Source: Thermus brockianus
GTDB lineage: Bacteria > Deinococcota > Deinococci > Deinococcales > Thermaceae
Assembly: GCF_001880325.1 (NCBI RefSeq)
Contig: NZ_CP016312.1
Location: 1,488,001-1,552,000 of the forward strand
Length of the DNA: 64,000 bases
Direction of reading: 5' to 3'
Each line of letters opens with the position of its first letter. The stretch's first letter is position 1. The translations under genes and the position numbers were made by a program. Shown here one piece after another: positions 1-7,707 of the stretch. The notes beneath the pieces were generated by a model, which saw only the letters and a program-made list of their open reading frames with translations, was not told the origin of the DNA and made no database searches.

Positions 1-2
1 CT

Positions 3-389
3 ATTTTGGACAGCGACGGGATGCCCCTGGATAGTGCGGGGCGCAAGATTGTGGCATACGGCTCTAACTCCAACGGGTCGTTTGTGCGCTTCGCCGATGG
101 GACGCAGATTTGTTGGGCGAAACAACCTACTAGTAGGTGGGCCAGCGCGTCCGAAGTTTCAGTTCAGAGGGGCGTAACCGTCTACACCAGAGACCTCCTC
201 GGAGTGACTTTTCCAGCCGCCTTCGTGGACGAACCCTCCATAGCTCTAGGAGGCGACGTCGCCGATGCCCAACTGAAATCATTTGTAGTCTGGAACCCGT
301 CCGCGACTAGGTTCAACATAGGGGCTATCTACCAGATTAGCGGGGCGCCCATTTTCTCTTACTACATCGCCATCGGGAGGTGGTACTAA
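3..389 (+). CDS. Phage tail fibre protein, C-terminal part (5' end outside window)
   Basis: The reading frame is open to the left edge, so this is the end of a longer gene. The visible ~129 residues carry an NGSFVRFADGTQICW-type segment followed by a beta-rich domain ending in YYIAIGRWY. This resembles the receptor-binding C-terminal domains of tail fibres, which would contact the Thermus cell surface. It is followed at once by a tail-assembly-chaperone-like gene and lysis genes, the usual order at the end of a tail module. The family call rests on motif style and context; the fold is not proven. Confidence 0.5.
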   Translation: MLDSDGMPLDSAGRKIVAYGSNSNGSFVRFADGTQICWAKQPTSRWASASEVSVQRGVTVYTRDLLGVTFPAAFVDEPSIALGGDVADAQLKSFVVWNPSATRFNIGAIYQISGAPIFSYYIAIGRWY

Positions 390-391
390 TA

Positions 392-688
392 ATGATTCGG
401 GTATCCTACACCCCTCAATTAGCTCTGCCCGGCCACTCTCTTCGCTACTCCTGGAGCGGCAGGGTCCTCACGGCCACCCTGGCCACGCCAGGGCAGGAGC
501 TAACGGAGCAATACGACCTCTCCGTCCTCCAGCCGGGGGACTCAGTAGAGGTAGTGGAACCAGAGGTGCTCCCGTTCAGCCCGGTGGTGAGCGCCCGGTG
601 CCTGGAGGACGGCACCCTGGAGGTCCGGCTTCTCCTCTGGTATGAGGGCGAGGAGCCGGAAGTGCGAGAGGAGGTGCTAGATGGCTAA
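392..688 (+). CDS. Small phage protein of unknown function
   Basis: 98 residues with no family I recognise. The ATG at 392 is chosen because GGGAGGTGG lies at proper distance upstream, two bases after the tail-fibre stop codon. The product is acidic at its C-terminus (EGEEPEVREEVLDG) and looks beta-rich. It sits between the tail fibre and the tail-assembly-chaperone-like gene, overlapping the latter by 8 bp, so it is co-translated with the tail module and is probably a tail accessory protein. Confidence 0.45.
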   Translation: MIRVSYTPQLALPGHSLRYSWSGRVLTATLATPGQELTEQYDLSVLQPGDSVEVVEPEVLPFSPVVSARCLEDGTLEVRLLLWYEGEEPEVREEVLDG

Positions 689-959
689 ACTTAGGGTTCT
701 TACCAAGGAGGAGCGCATCCGCCGGGCGTGGGCCGCTTTGAGGGCCGAGCGGAACCGCCGCCTGGCAGATGCCGATTGGATCGTGGTTCGAGCTTATGAG
801 CGCGGTGAGCCTGTGCCGGAGGAGTGGGCCAACTACCGGCAAGCATTGCGTGATTTGCCTGGCATCCTCACTGACGAGCAGGTACTGGCGGGAGATGTTC
901 CCTGGCCTGTTCGTCCCGACGAAACCACAAAGGAGAAAATAGGAGGTGGCGCACCCTAA
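681..959 (+). CDS. Phage tail fibre assembly chaperone-like protein
   Basis: 92 residues. The central pattern RNRRLADADWIVVRAYERG, then EEWANYRQALRDLP and LTDEQ, matches the shape of short tail-assembly chaperones (Phage_tail_APC type), in which a basic helix and DW are followed by W..YRQALRDLP. These proteins help fold or attach the tail fibre. The ATG overlaps the preceding stop, and the tail fibre gene lies just upstream, which fits the function. Family assigned from recall of the motif. Confidence 0.55.
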   Translation: MAKLRVLTKEERIRRAWAALRAERNRRLADADWIVVRAYERGEPVPEEWANYRQALRDLPGILTDEQVLAGDVPWPVRPDETTKEKIGGGAP

Positions 960-1205
960 CGGCTCTGGACGGCCGGGATGTCCCCTTACCGCCTCGACCC
1001 CTAGGGTCGGGGCTCCATGCCCCGACCCGACCTTGCGCACTACCTAGTCGGACACCTGCACCGCGCATAAGCCCAGAATTGCGGTCAACTGATGTGCGTT
1101 CAGTCGGCTCACCTTTCTGTTGCATAACGGCTCACATCGTTAACCCAAAGCATGATTGAACTGCGTCAAATTAACCTAGAGCATGATCGTCTATTGACCT
1201 AGAGC
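960..1205 (+). other. Gene-free prophage spacer with strong hairpin
   Basis: 246 bp with no credible gene. It contains a perfect 10-bp inverted repeat (1004-1013 GGGTCGGGGC with 1019-1028, loop TCCAT). No T-run follows, so it is not a standard terminator. Its right end carries the direct repeats listed separately. The N-terminal half of the neighbouring lysozyme gene is absent here, so this spacer probably replaced or followed a deletion. Confidence 0.5.
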
Positions 1206-1210
1206 GTGAC
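1140..1210 (+). repeat. Three imperfect direct repeats (iteron-like)
   Basis: A 17-bp unit occurs three times: TTAACCCAAAGCATGAT (1140-1156), TTAACCTAGAGCATGAT (1171-1187) and TTGACCTAGAGCGTGAC (1194-1210). The start-to-start distances are 31 and 23 bp. The third copy overlaps the putative GTG start of the lysozyme fragment. The arrangement could be a phage operator or the footprint of local duplication. Confidence 0.6.
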
Positions 1211-1559
1211 GGATGACACCGGCGTCGCCCTCTATGTGTTTGACTCCGCCGTCCAGCACGGGGTAGGGTGGGTGCGCAAGGCGCTCACGAATAGCCTGCG
1301 TGAGGCGCTCTCCCGCCACCCCCTCCTGGGCCTAGCCCAGTTCCACCGCGACAGATGCGAGTACTACGCTGCCCTGCCCCATTTCCCAACATTCGGACGG
1401 GGGTGGCTTCGCCGGGTGGCCGCTGTCTACGCCGAGGCGGTGGGGTTGGAACACCCCGAGGGGCTTATCCGGGTGAAGGAGCTCAACCTGGACGGGCAGG
1501 AGCTCCCCGTGAGCGTGGCTCGCTGGGTTGGGTCTACGCTGTGGGTAAAGAGGAGGTAG
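1206..1559 (+). pseudogene. C-terminal fragment of a phage lysozyme (GH108/PG_binding_3-like)
   Basis: 117 residues starting at a GTG with no ribosome binding site; a stop codon lies in frame six bases upstream. The text VALYVFDSAVQHGVGWVRKAL and later YYAALPHFPTFGRGWLRRVAAVY resembles the second half of phage/secretion-activator lysozymes (GH108 with the PG_binding_3 domain). The N-terminal segment with the catalytic Glu is not present, and the DNA upstream does not encode it. I read this as a remnant of an endolysin. The intact M23 endolysin downstream could have made it dispensable. Confidence 0.45.
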
Positions 1560-1561
1560 GT

Positions 1562-1972
1562 ATGGGAAAGAAGATGCGGTTTAGGACGGTTCTGGCCCTT
1601 GGTTTCGCTCTCTCCGGCCTGGCGCTGGCCCAGGAGGGGGGCATCCCCACCGACATCTCCCAGTGGTTCGCTTCCACGGCTTCCCTGGCGGCGGTGGTGG
1701 CCGCACTGGTGGCGCTCATCCGGAAGCATGTTCTCCGGTCCCTGGACGGCGTGGCCGTGGTGGGCCTCTCCCTGGCCCTCGGCGTGGCCCTCGCCTACCT
1801 GGGCCACCGCATGGGGTATGTGGGACCAGACTGGCTCACCTTCGGCATCGGGGCGGGCCTCGCGGCCTCTGGTGGTACTGCGTGGCTCCGCTCCATCGCC
1901 AGTGGGGGGGGCGGCAAGAATGCGCCGGGTGGGAACGCTCCTACTGACGCTGGGCGCGCTCGCCTGCGGTAG
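1562..1972 (+). CDS. Holin-like phage membrane protein
   Basis: 136 residues. An N-terminal signal/anchor (VLALGFALSGLALA) is followed by two or three hydrophobic spans (about residues 40-56, 63-82 and 88-105) and a hydrophilic Gly-rich tail. The ATG at 1562 is preceded by GAGGAGGT. Size, topology and position just before lysis genes fit a holin, which would permeabilise the inner membrane for the endolysin. No specific holin family is recognised. The 3' end is overlapped for 53 bp by the next gene in another frame. Confidence 0.5.
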   Translation: MGKKMRFRTVLALGFALSGLALAQEGGIPTDISQWFASTASLAAVVAALVALIRKHVLRSLDGVAVVGLSLALGVALAYLGHRMGYVGPDWLTFGIGAGLAASGGTAWLRSIASGGGGKNAPGGNAPTDAGRARLR

Positions 1973-2231
1973 CGCCCTGGCGGGTGGCCGTGCGGCGTGC
2001 AGGGTCGTCTACGGCCCTCCGCTCTGGGGGGTGTGCTACGCCGAGGAGGTCCTCTGGGCTCAGGGTCCGGTGGAAGCGGCTTTGGGCCTGGAGGCCCGGT
2101 CCTGGCCGGAGCCTCAGGTAGGGCTCTACGCCCTCCTGGGGCTCTACCTGCCAGGCTGGTGGGCCACGCTGGAGCTCGGTCGCCTGCCAAGCTCCTGGCG
2201 GTGGGCAATCGGAGCAGGGTTGAGGTGGTGA
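1920..2231 (+). CDS. Small exported phage protein overlapping the holin gene
   Basis: 103 residues. MRRVGTLLLTLGALACGSALA is a clear signal sequence, cleavable after SALA or, less canonically, modified at Cys16. The mature part has only two more Cys and ends in aromatic-rich beta-like sequence (LYLPGWWATLELG). It starts inside the 3' end of the holin-like gene in a different frame. Position and export suggest a lysis accessory protein acting on the outer envelope (a spanin analogue is possible), but no family is recognised. Confidence 0.45.
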   Translation: MRRVGTLLLTLGALACGSALAGGRAACRVVYGPPLWGVCYAEEVLWAQGPVEAALGLEARSWPEPQVGLYALLGLYLPGWWATLELGRLPSSWRWAIGAGLRW

Positions 2232-2232
2232 C

Positions 2233-2502
2233 ATGGAGGACAGGGTCTATACGCGGCTGGAGCATCTAGAACGCACCACCGAGAGGCACAACGCCCTCAT
2301 CCAGGAGCTCCAGCGCCGCATGGACGGGGTGGAGGAGATGAGGGAGGACCTGCGGCGAGTGGAGCAGGCCCTGACCCGCCTGGAGGGCCGCCTGGAGGCC
2401 CTTTTAGGCCGGATGCAGACCTGGCAGGCCATAGTGTGGGCACTCCTCATCATGCTCGTTGGTGCCGTCGTGTCTGCCGGGTTTGAGATGTTCAAACGAT
2501 GA
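2233..2502 (+). CDS. XhlA-like coiled-coil protein with C-terminal membrane anchor
   Basis: 89 residues: a heptad-rich N-terminal coiled coil (about residues 5-60, LQRRMDGVEEMREDLRRVEQAL...) and one C-terminal membrane span (IVWALLIMLVGAVVSAGF). This is the layout of XhlA/haemolysin-type phage proteins that associate with membranes next to holins. The ATG follows the upstream stop by one base. It sits between the holin-like gene and the endolysin, supporting a role in lysis. Confidence 0.6.
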   Translation: MEDRVYTRLEHLERTTERHNALIQELQRRMDGVEEMREDLRRVEQALTRLEGRLEALLGRMQTWQAIVWALLIMLVGAVVSAGFEMFKR

Positions 2503-2524
2503 GCCCGTTCCTTGGAGGCAGTCA

Positions 2525-3181
2525 ATGAGGGTCATACATCCGTTCCGGTTTCCTGAAAGGGCCAGGGTAGACGCCGGGTTTTTAGACCCACGCTATCCGG
2601 CCTGGAGGCGCTCTGCTGGCCTCCCACCGGCGGAGCACCCTGGCGTGGACCTAAACCTAGTGGGTACCAGCGGCAATGAGGACTATGGCTACCCCGTCTG
2701 CTCCATTGCGGCGGGCCGGGTGGTCCACACCGGGAGTCACAGAGTGTGGGGAAATGTCGTCCTCATTGAGCACCCCACCCTGGCCCAGCTCCTGGGGCTC
2801 CCGTACCTCGCCACCCAGTACGCCCATCTCGCCTTCGTCGCCGTGGAGGAGGGGGACGTGGTGCTGGCGGGAGAGGCCATCGGGAGCGTGGGGAGAGGGG
2901 ACCCTCGAGCCCCCTTTCTCGCCCACCTGCACTTTGAGGTGCGGCGGAAACCTCTTCCACCGGACTACTGGCCCGGGATGAACCGCAAGGCCATCGAGGA
3001 GGGCTATCTGGACCCCGTGGCGTTCTTGGCTACTCAAGCTGAATCCGAGCACCGCTACTGGTTCCCGGCGGGGACGTTGTACTCTCCCAAGGGGCGCTGG
3101 ACCACACAGAAGGCCGTGGTGGTGAACCTCTCCAAACTAGACCTCGCCCAGGTGCGGCTGAACGAGCCCGTGAGCCTGTAG
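2525..3181 (+). CDS. Phage endolysin, M23 family peptidase
   Basis: 218 residues. Zinc ligands of an M23 (lysostaphin/LytM) metallopeptidase are visible: HPGVD (H38, D42) and HLHFEV (H134, H136), with a further His in QYAHL (H101). Such enzymes cut peptide bridges of peptidoglycan. The start at 2525 is supported by GGAGGCAG just upstream. There is no signal peptide, so release would depend on the holin. It is the last gene before the attachment site; a ~45-residue C-terminal extension beyond the catalytic domain may bind the cell wall. Confidence 0.8.
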   Translation: MRVIHPFRFPERARVDAGFLDPRYPAWRRSAGLPPAEHPGVDLNLVGTSGNEDYGYPVCSIAAGRVVHTGSHRVWGNVVLIEHPTLAQLLGLPYLATQYAHLAFVAVEEGDVVLAGEAIGSVGRGDPRAPFLAHLHFEVRRKPLPPDYWPGMNRKAIEEGYLDPVAFLATQAESEHRYWFPAGTLYSPKGRWTTQKAVVVNLSKLDLAQVRLNEPVSL

Positions 3182-3197
3182 CAGAGCTGTAGCAGAG
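3176..3197 (+). repeat. Tandem 11-bp duplication at prophage end
   Basis: CTGTAGCAGAG occurs twice head to tail (3176-3186 and 3187-3197). The first copy contains the TAG stop of the endolysin gene. Short direct repeats about 90 bp inside a prophage end can be integrase or excisionase arm sites; a slipped duplication is the simpler alternative. Confidence 0.5.
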
Positions 3198-3281
3198 CGC
3201 CAACCGGATAGTACCCCCACGTGCCAATCCGTGCCGATTCCTGACGCGACTTGCCGCGGTGCGCAGGGATTTTCGTGCGGA

Positions 3282-3325
3282 TCGCACTCAGGAGGTCACG
3301 GGTTCGAGTCCCGTCGGCTCCACCA
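3282..3325 (+). other. Displaced 3' half of tRNA-Ala(CGC): prophage attachment site
   Basis: From the anticodon loop onward the tRNA is readable: TCGCAC loop (anticodon CGC at 3283-3285), stem arm TCAGG, variable loop AGGTC, T arm ACGGG/TTCGAGT/CCCGT (3298-3314), acceptor strand CGGCTCC, discriminator A and CCA (3323-3325). U at position 70 would form the G3:U70 pair diagnostic of tRNA-Ala. The 5' half is missing: upstream bases cannot pair with TCAGG. This is what integration into a tRNA 3' end leaves behind; the intact tRNA should be at the other prophage end, outside the window. Confidence 0.8.
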
Positions 3326-3338
3326 GCCCCAAGGACTG

Positions 3339-3361
3339 CCCCCCGGGCTAGGCCCGGGGGG
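3339..3361 (+). terminator. Intrinsic terminator behind the tRNA fragment
   Basis: Perfect 10-bp stem CCCCCCGGGC/GCCCGGGGGG with a 3-nt loop, followed on the plus strand by ATTTCTT. It lies 14 bp after the tRNA CCA and was probably the original terminator of the host tRNA gene. It also separates the prophage from the convergent gene ending at 3368. Confidence 0.7.
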
Positions 3362-3367
3362 ATTTCT

Positions 3368-5269
3368 TCAGGGCTGGTTTTCCGAAAGGCCTAGGAGCCA
3401 ATTCACAAAGGCGTTTACCACGTCGTTTTCCGCCAGGAGTTCGGGGTTTGCCAATACCGCTTCAAAGAAAGCCCGTACCCCCGCAAGCCCGGGGTCTTGG
3501 AGCGCCTGCTGGACGCTTTTCCCCGCGTAGGGACCCGTTTCCAGGGGAGCGGTGAGGCGGCTTCCGGTGGCCAAGGGGGCGGCCTCCTTGAGGGCCTCGA
3601 GGGTCCTCTCCAAGAGGAGCTCTTCCCCCTTTTCCCCCAGGGCCTCCTTGGGGCTCAGGAGGGCCCGGCCCGAGAGGTCCCGCACCTCTAGGCCCAGGGC
3701 GTAGAGCCTGCGGGCGAGGCTCGGCGGGCCTGCCTCCAGGGGAAGGAGGGCGGTGGCCTCCCCGTAGCGGACCTCGAGGGTGTACCGGCCGGGCTCGGGG
3801 AGGGTTACGGCGGGCGCCACCTCCACCAGGCCCGTGGCGAGGGGAGGGAAGCCCAGGTCCTTCTTTTCCCCTTGGAGGAGCTCGCCTCCCCGAAAGAGGC
3901 GGGTTTCCAGGGCGCCCCGCTGGAGGTAGGGGCTTCCCGTGAGGCGCACCTCGGGGAAGACCGCCTCCCCGGCCCGGAAGGGCCTGGCGTCCACATCCCC
4001 CGGGATGAGGGTGAGCCTGAGGACCTCGAGGCCCACCCCGCCCTTCTCCAGCCGGGCGAGGGCCCGCCTGGCCGAGGGGCCTAGGGGATGCCTGGGATAC
4101 TGGGCGAGGAAGGCCTGGTAAAGGGGCTTGGCGTCCAGCCCCACCCGCTCGGCCAGGTAGGCGCGGAAGAAGAGGGTAAGGGGCTCCTGGCGCCCCTCTA
4201 GGTCCTTTAGGGCCTCGGGGAAGTCCTCGCCCTCGTCCAGCCGAAGCGCCCGGTCATAGGCGGCCTTGGCCCCCAGGAAGTCCCCGTAGATGGCCCGGAA
4301 AAGCCCCAGGTTGTAGTAGGCGGTGGCGTTGGGGTTGAGCCGAACGGCCCGTTCCGAGGCCAGGATGGCCCGGGGGAGGTCCCCCGTGAGGTAGTAGGCC
4401 CACCCCAGGTTGGTCCAGTAAAGCCAGTAGTCCGGCCTGAGCTTTAGGGCCTGGAGGAGGGCATCCCGGGCCTCTTCCCCTTTGCCCTCGGCGAAGGCGG
4501 CGAAGCTCACCTCCTCCCAGGCCAAGGGGAGCTCGGGAAAGGCCTGGGCGAGGCTCCTTGCGCTTTCCTTCCAGCGCTCATCCTCCAGGGCCCGGTAGAG
4601 GAGGTGGGCCGCGGTCCTTTCCAGGGTGTCCCCTTGGGCCAAGGCCTCGGCCCGCTTTAGGGCCTCCTCCCGCTTACCCTCGGCCAGGAGGCGGAAGGCC
4701 TCGTAAGCGGGGGGAAGCGTGCCCTGCCAGAGGAGGAGGAGCCGCTTGGGCAAAACCCCCTCCAAAAGCCCCGTGCCCCGGCCTTCCCTCAGGTCCAGGG
4801 CGGACTGGTGCAAGGGGTCGGGGTCCTTGCCCTCCGCCAGGGCCCTAAGCCGCTCCTCCGGGAGGGAAGGAGGGGGTAAGGGGGCGTACCGGGGGGCGAG
4901 GCCCTGGCCCTGGAGCCAGAGCCAGGCGAGCTCAGGGCTCCGGAAAAGCCCCTCCTTGGCCCCGGTGGGGGTGGCGAGGATGAGCCTTAAGCCCCCTTCC
5001 TCCTCCCGCCCCAGGAGCACCCACCCGGCCCCCGTGGCGGAGAGGGCGAGCCGGGCCCCGGCCCGGGTGTAAAGCCCCCCCACAAGCTCGTAGCTTCCCC
5101 GCCAGGGAAGGTCGGGGAGGAGGAGGGCGAGGAGGGTGGGGGGAGGCGCTTGCAGGCCCTGGGCGAAGGCCTGGGCCAGGGCGTAGCCCCTTGGCCCCTC
5201 AAAGGGGAGGACGAGCCCTTGGGCCAGGGTGAGCCCTAGGAGGAGGGTGAGCGCAAGAAGCCGCCGCAT
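3368..5269 (-). CDS. Exported TPR-repeat protein
   Basis: 633 residues with an N-terminal signal peptide ([16 protein letters not shown]). Tetratricopeptide repeats are readable in the middle, for example WLYWTNLGWAYYLTGDLPRAI and TAYYNLGLFRAIYGDFLGAK (about residues 280-350), with more degenerate repeats before. The C-terminal third is beta-rich. TPR proteins are scaffolds; no enzymatic motif is seen. It is the last gene of a minus-strand group with the glycosyltransferase and ComB-like genes (9-bp gap upstream), so a role in envelope assembly is possible but only inferred. Confidence 0.7.
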   Translation of the reverse strand: MRRLLALTLLLGLTLAQGLVLPFEGPRGYALAQAFAQGLQAPPPTLLALLLPDLPWRGSYELVGGLYTRAGARLALSATGAGWVLLGREEEGGLRLILATPTGAKEGLFRSPELAWLWLQGQGLAPRYAPLPPPSLPEERLRALAEGKDPDPLHQSALDLREGRGTGLLEGVLPKRLLLLWQGTLPPAYEAFRLLAEGKREEALKRAEALAQGDTLERTAAHLLYRALEDERWKESARSLAQAFPELPLAWEEVSFAAFAEGKGEEARDALLQALKLRPDYWLYWTNLGWAYYLTGDLPRAILASERAVRLNPNATAYYNLGLFRAIYGDFLGAKAAYDRALRLDEGEDFPEALKDLEGRQEPLTLFFRAYLAERVGLDAKPLYQAFLAQYPRHPLGPSARRALARLEKGGVGLEVLRLTLIPGDVDARPFRAGEAVFPEVRLTGSPYLQRGALETRLFRGGELLQGEKKDLGFPPLATGLVEVAPAVTLPEPGRYTLEVRYGEATALLPLEAGPPSLARRLYALGLEVRDLSGRALLSPKEALGEKGEELLLERTLEALKEAAPLATGSRLTAPLETGPYAGKSVQQALQDPGLAGVRAFFEAVLANPELLAENDVVNAFVNWLLGLSENQP

Positions 5270-5278
5270 GGAGGCATT

Positions 5279-5983
5279 CTAGCGCCCTTCCTTAAGAACA
5301 AGGTAAGCGAAGCGCAGAAGCCTCGGGGCCCGCCGCCAGCGCTTGGGGTCCAGGCCCACCCTTAAAAGCCACTCCAGGCCGAGGCGTTGCGCCCAAAGGG
5401 GGGGGCGCTTGGCCTCCCCCGCCAGGACGTCCAGGGTTCCCCCTACCCCCATGGCCACCCTGGCCCCTAGGTGGGCCTTGTGCCGGTGGATGAAGGCCTC
5501 CTGCCTTTCCCCCATGCCCACGAGGAGGAGGTCGGGGGCGAGGTTTTGGATGGCCTCCACCACCGGGGCTTCCTCCTGGAAATAGCCGTGGTGGAAGCCC
5601 ACCACCTTGGCCCCAAGCCGCTCGGCCTCTCTCGCCGCCCTTTCCGCCACCCCGGGCCTCCCCCCGAGGAGGTAGACCCTAAGCCCCGGGAAGCGGCGGA
5701 AAAGGGCCAGGGTTAGGTCCACCCCCGTGACCCGTTCGGGAAGGTGCATCCCATGGAGCCGCCGCACCGCCCAGAGGATGCCCACCCCGTCCGGGGTGAC
5801 GAGTTCGGCCTCGAGGACCGCCCGCCTCAAGGCCTCGTCCTCCTGGGCCCTTACGGCGATCTCGGGGTTGAGGGTGACCACCTGGTGGGTTCTTGCCTCC
5901 TCCAGGAAGCCCCCGATGCGCCTTAGGGCCTCCTCCATGTCCACGGGGTCCAGGGGGAGGCCGAGGAGGGTCAGCCGCTCCAT
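5279..5983 (-). CDS. WecB/TagA/CpsF family glycosyltransferase
   Basis: 234 residues, typical for the family. Recognisable blocks are VVTLNPEIAVRAQED, VTPDGVGILW, PERVTGVDL and GMGERQEAFI. These enzymes transfer a UDP-N-acetylmannosamine-type sugar to a lipid-linked precursor on the cytoplasmic face of the membrane, for surface polymers. The start overlaps the end of the upstream ComB-like gene by 13 bp, so they form one transcript. The exact sugar and acceptor cannot be deduced. Confidence 0.85.
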   Translation of the reverse strand: MERLTLLGLPLDPVDMEEALRRIGGFLEEARTHQVVTLNPEIAVRAQEDEALRRAVLEAELVTPDGVGILWAVRRLHGMHLPERVTGVDLTLALFRRFPGLRVYLLGGRPGVAERAAREAERLGAKVVGFHHGYFQEEAPVVEAIQNLAPDLLLVGMGERQEAFIHRHKAHLGARVAMGVGGTLDVLAGEAKRPPLWAQRLGLEWLLRVGLDPKRWRRAPRLLRFAYLVLKEGR

Positions 5984-6684
5984 GCCACGTACCTCTGGGC
6001 GTAACGGTTTTGGCTTAGGCCGTAGGTTTCTTTGGGGAAAAAGCGGGTCTCGGCAAGCCTAGGCACCACCGGGTCCACCCCGATGAGGCTGGCCCAGGCC
6101 AGCTCCTCCGTGCGCCCTTCCTTGTGGAGGGCCTGCCCTTCCGGGCTTTGGAAAAGGGCCTCCTGGGGGTCGGGGAAGGCCTTGAGGAGGGCCGTGGCCA
6201 GGCTTTGGGCCTCGGGGGAAAGGCGCTTTTGCAAAAACCCTAGGGCCACCACCGCCGAGAGGAGGGGCTCGGGGGCCCCAGAGGGGCGTAGGGTGGGGTT
6301 TGGGAGGGTTTTGGCCAGCCCCACCACCGCCTTGGCGTTGCGGAGGCTTGCCAGGTACACCTCCCTTTCCTCGGGAAGGACGCTGGCGTTGAGGAAGGGC
6401 GCCACCAGGACGGCCTCTTTGCCCTTCACCTCCGTCTTTTCCAGGTCTAGAAGGGAAAGCCGCCCGTGGAACCCCTCGGGGGGAAAGCCCTCCACCTCGC
6501 CCAAAAGAAGGGCTTCCTTGCCCAGGCTTTCCGCCAGGAGGCGGGCCACCTTGGGCCCCGGGGCCACCCAGACCCCTTTCGCCCCCAGGGCCAGGAGGCG
6601 GGTGAGGACGCTCCCTGCGGGCAGGACCTCCACCAGGATGAGGGGGCCAGGGGACGGCCTCAGGCACAGGTCAACCCGGCACAC
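5971..6684 (-). CDS. 2-phosphosulfolactate phosphatase (ComB) family protein
   Basis: 237 residues, GTG start. The alternating blocks LILVEVLPAGSVLTRLLALGAKGV, LLLGEVEGFPPEGF, and VLVAPFLNASV match the ComB fold, an Mg-dependent phosphatase first known from coenzyme M synthesis in archaea. Thermus does not make coenzyme M as far as I know, so the substrate here is unclear. The gene heads a minus-strand operon with the WecB-type transferase and TPR protein and is divergent from thiL, with only 27 bp between starts. Confidence 0.75.
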   Translation of the reverse strand: MCRVDLCLRPSPGPLILVEVLPAGSVLTRLLALGAKGVWVAPGPKVARLLAESLGKEALLLGEVEGFPPEGFHGRLSLLDLEKTEVKGKEAVLVAPFLNASVLPEEREVYLASLRNAKAVVGLAKTLPNPTLRPSGAPEPLLSAVVALGFLQKRLSPEAQSLATALLKAFPDPQEALFQSPEGQALHKEGRTEELAWASLIGVDPVVPRLAETRFFPKETYGLSQNRYAQRYVAWSG

Positions 6685-6711
6685 CCCGCCATGATACCCT
6701 AGCCTGGGTTT

Positions 6712-7653
6712 ATGCGGCTGAAAGACCTGGGCGAAAGGGCCCTCTTGAAGAAGCTTGCCCCCTTGGGCTACCCCGTGGACGCCCCCCTCCCCCCAGGGGA
6801 CGACGCCGGGGGGGTGTGGGTGGGGGAAAAGGCCCTTCTCCTCAAGGTGGATGGCTTCCGCTACCGGGAGGTGGCCTTAAGGGGCATGGGGCCCTTTGAG
6901 GTGGGGTTTCGGGGGGTGGCGGCCACGGCCTCGGACCTCCTCGCCAAGATGGGAAGGCCCCTGGGCTTTGCCCTGGGGCTTTTCCTGCCCCCGGAGGCGG
7001 AGGAAGCGCTGGCCTTGGGCCTGGTGCGGGGGGCGGCGGAGGCGGCGCGCCGGCTTGGGGCCCCCCTTCTCGGGGGGGACACCAATGCGGGGGAGGAGGT
7101 GGCCCTGGTGGTGGCGGGGTTCGCCGAGGCCCAAAGCCCCCTTCCCCGCCGGGCCCTGCCGGGGGACCTCCTCTACCTCGCCGGGGACCGCTGGGGGCGG
7201 CTTGGGGCGGCCATCCTCGCCCACTACCAAGGGCGAGACCTCACCCCTTTTCCCGCCATCCGGGAGGCCGCCCACTACCCCTTGCCCCGGCTTGGCCTCT
7301 TGGCCTTGGCGGGGCTTCTCCGGGGGAGCCTGGACTCCTCCGACGGCCTGGCGGAAACCCTTTGGCAGCTGAGCGAACTGGGGGTACGGGTGGAGCTGGA
7401 GGCCCTGCCCCTCTACCCCGATGTCCTGGCCTTTGCCGGGAGCGAGGCGAAGGCCCTGGAGCTTGTCCTCTTTGGGGGAGAGGAGTTTGAGGCGGTCCTG
7501 GTGGTGCCCCCTGAGAAGAGGGAGGCGGTGGAGGCGAGGGCCAAGGAGGCGGGGCTCCCCCTCTTTAGGGCTGGGCGCCTTGCTGAGGGGGAGGGGGTCT
7601 ATTTCCGGGAGCAGGCCGTGCCCAGGAGGGGGTACGACCACTTCCGCCCCTGA
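6712..7653 (+). CDS. thiL: Thiamine-monophosphate kinase
   Basis: 313 residues, close to the family length. The PurM/ThiL fold is shown by PPGDDAGGVWV near the N-terminus, AATASDLLAKMGRPLG, and LLGGDTNAG; SLDSSDGLAETL follows in the C-terminal half. The enzyme phosphorylates thiamine monophosphate to thiamine diphosphate using ATP. The start is the ATG at 6712, just downstream of the divergent ComB-like gene. The CRP-like dyad for nox follows directly after its stop. Confidence 0.85.
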   Translation: MRLKDLGERALLKKLAPLGYPVDAPLPPGDDAGGVWVGEKALLLKVDGFRYREVALRGMGPFEVGFRGVAATASDLLAKMGRPLGFALGLFLPPEAEEALALGLVRGAAEAARRLGAPLLGGDTNAGEEVALVVAGFAEAQSPLPRRALPGDLLYLAGDRWGRLGAAILAHYQGRDLTPFPAIREAAHYPLPRLGLLALAGLLRGSLDSSDGLAETLWQLSELGVRVELEALPLYPDVLAFAGSEAKALELVLFGGEEFEAVLVVPPEKREAVEARAKEAGLPLFRAGRLAEGEGVYFREQAVPRRGYDHFRP

Positions 7654-7671
7654 TTGTGCTTCTCTTCACAA
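7654..7671 (+). promoter_or_regulatory. CRP/FNR-type dyad upstream of nox
   Basis: TTGTG-N8-CACAA is a perfect inverted repeat with the spacing of CRP-superfamily sites (TGTG-N8-CACA). It begins immediately after the thiL stop and ends 36 bp before the nox ATG, suitable for an activator touching the -35 region. From memory, the T. thermophilus CRP-family regulator SdrP controls oxidative-stress genes including nox; which regulator binds here is inference. Confidence 0.5.
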
Positions 7672-7707
7672 ATGGGCCCTGGGCTTTCCCGGTACCCTCC
7701 CAGGGGT

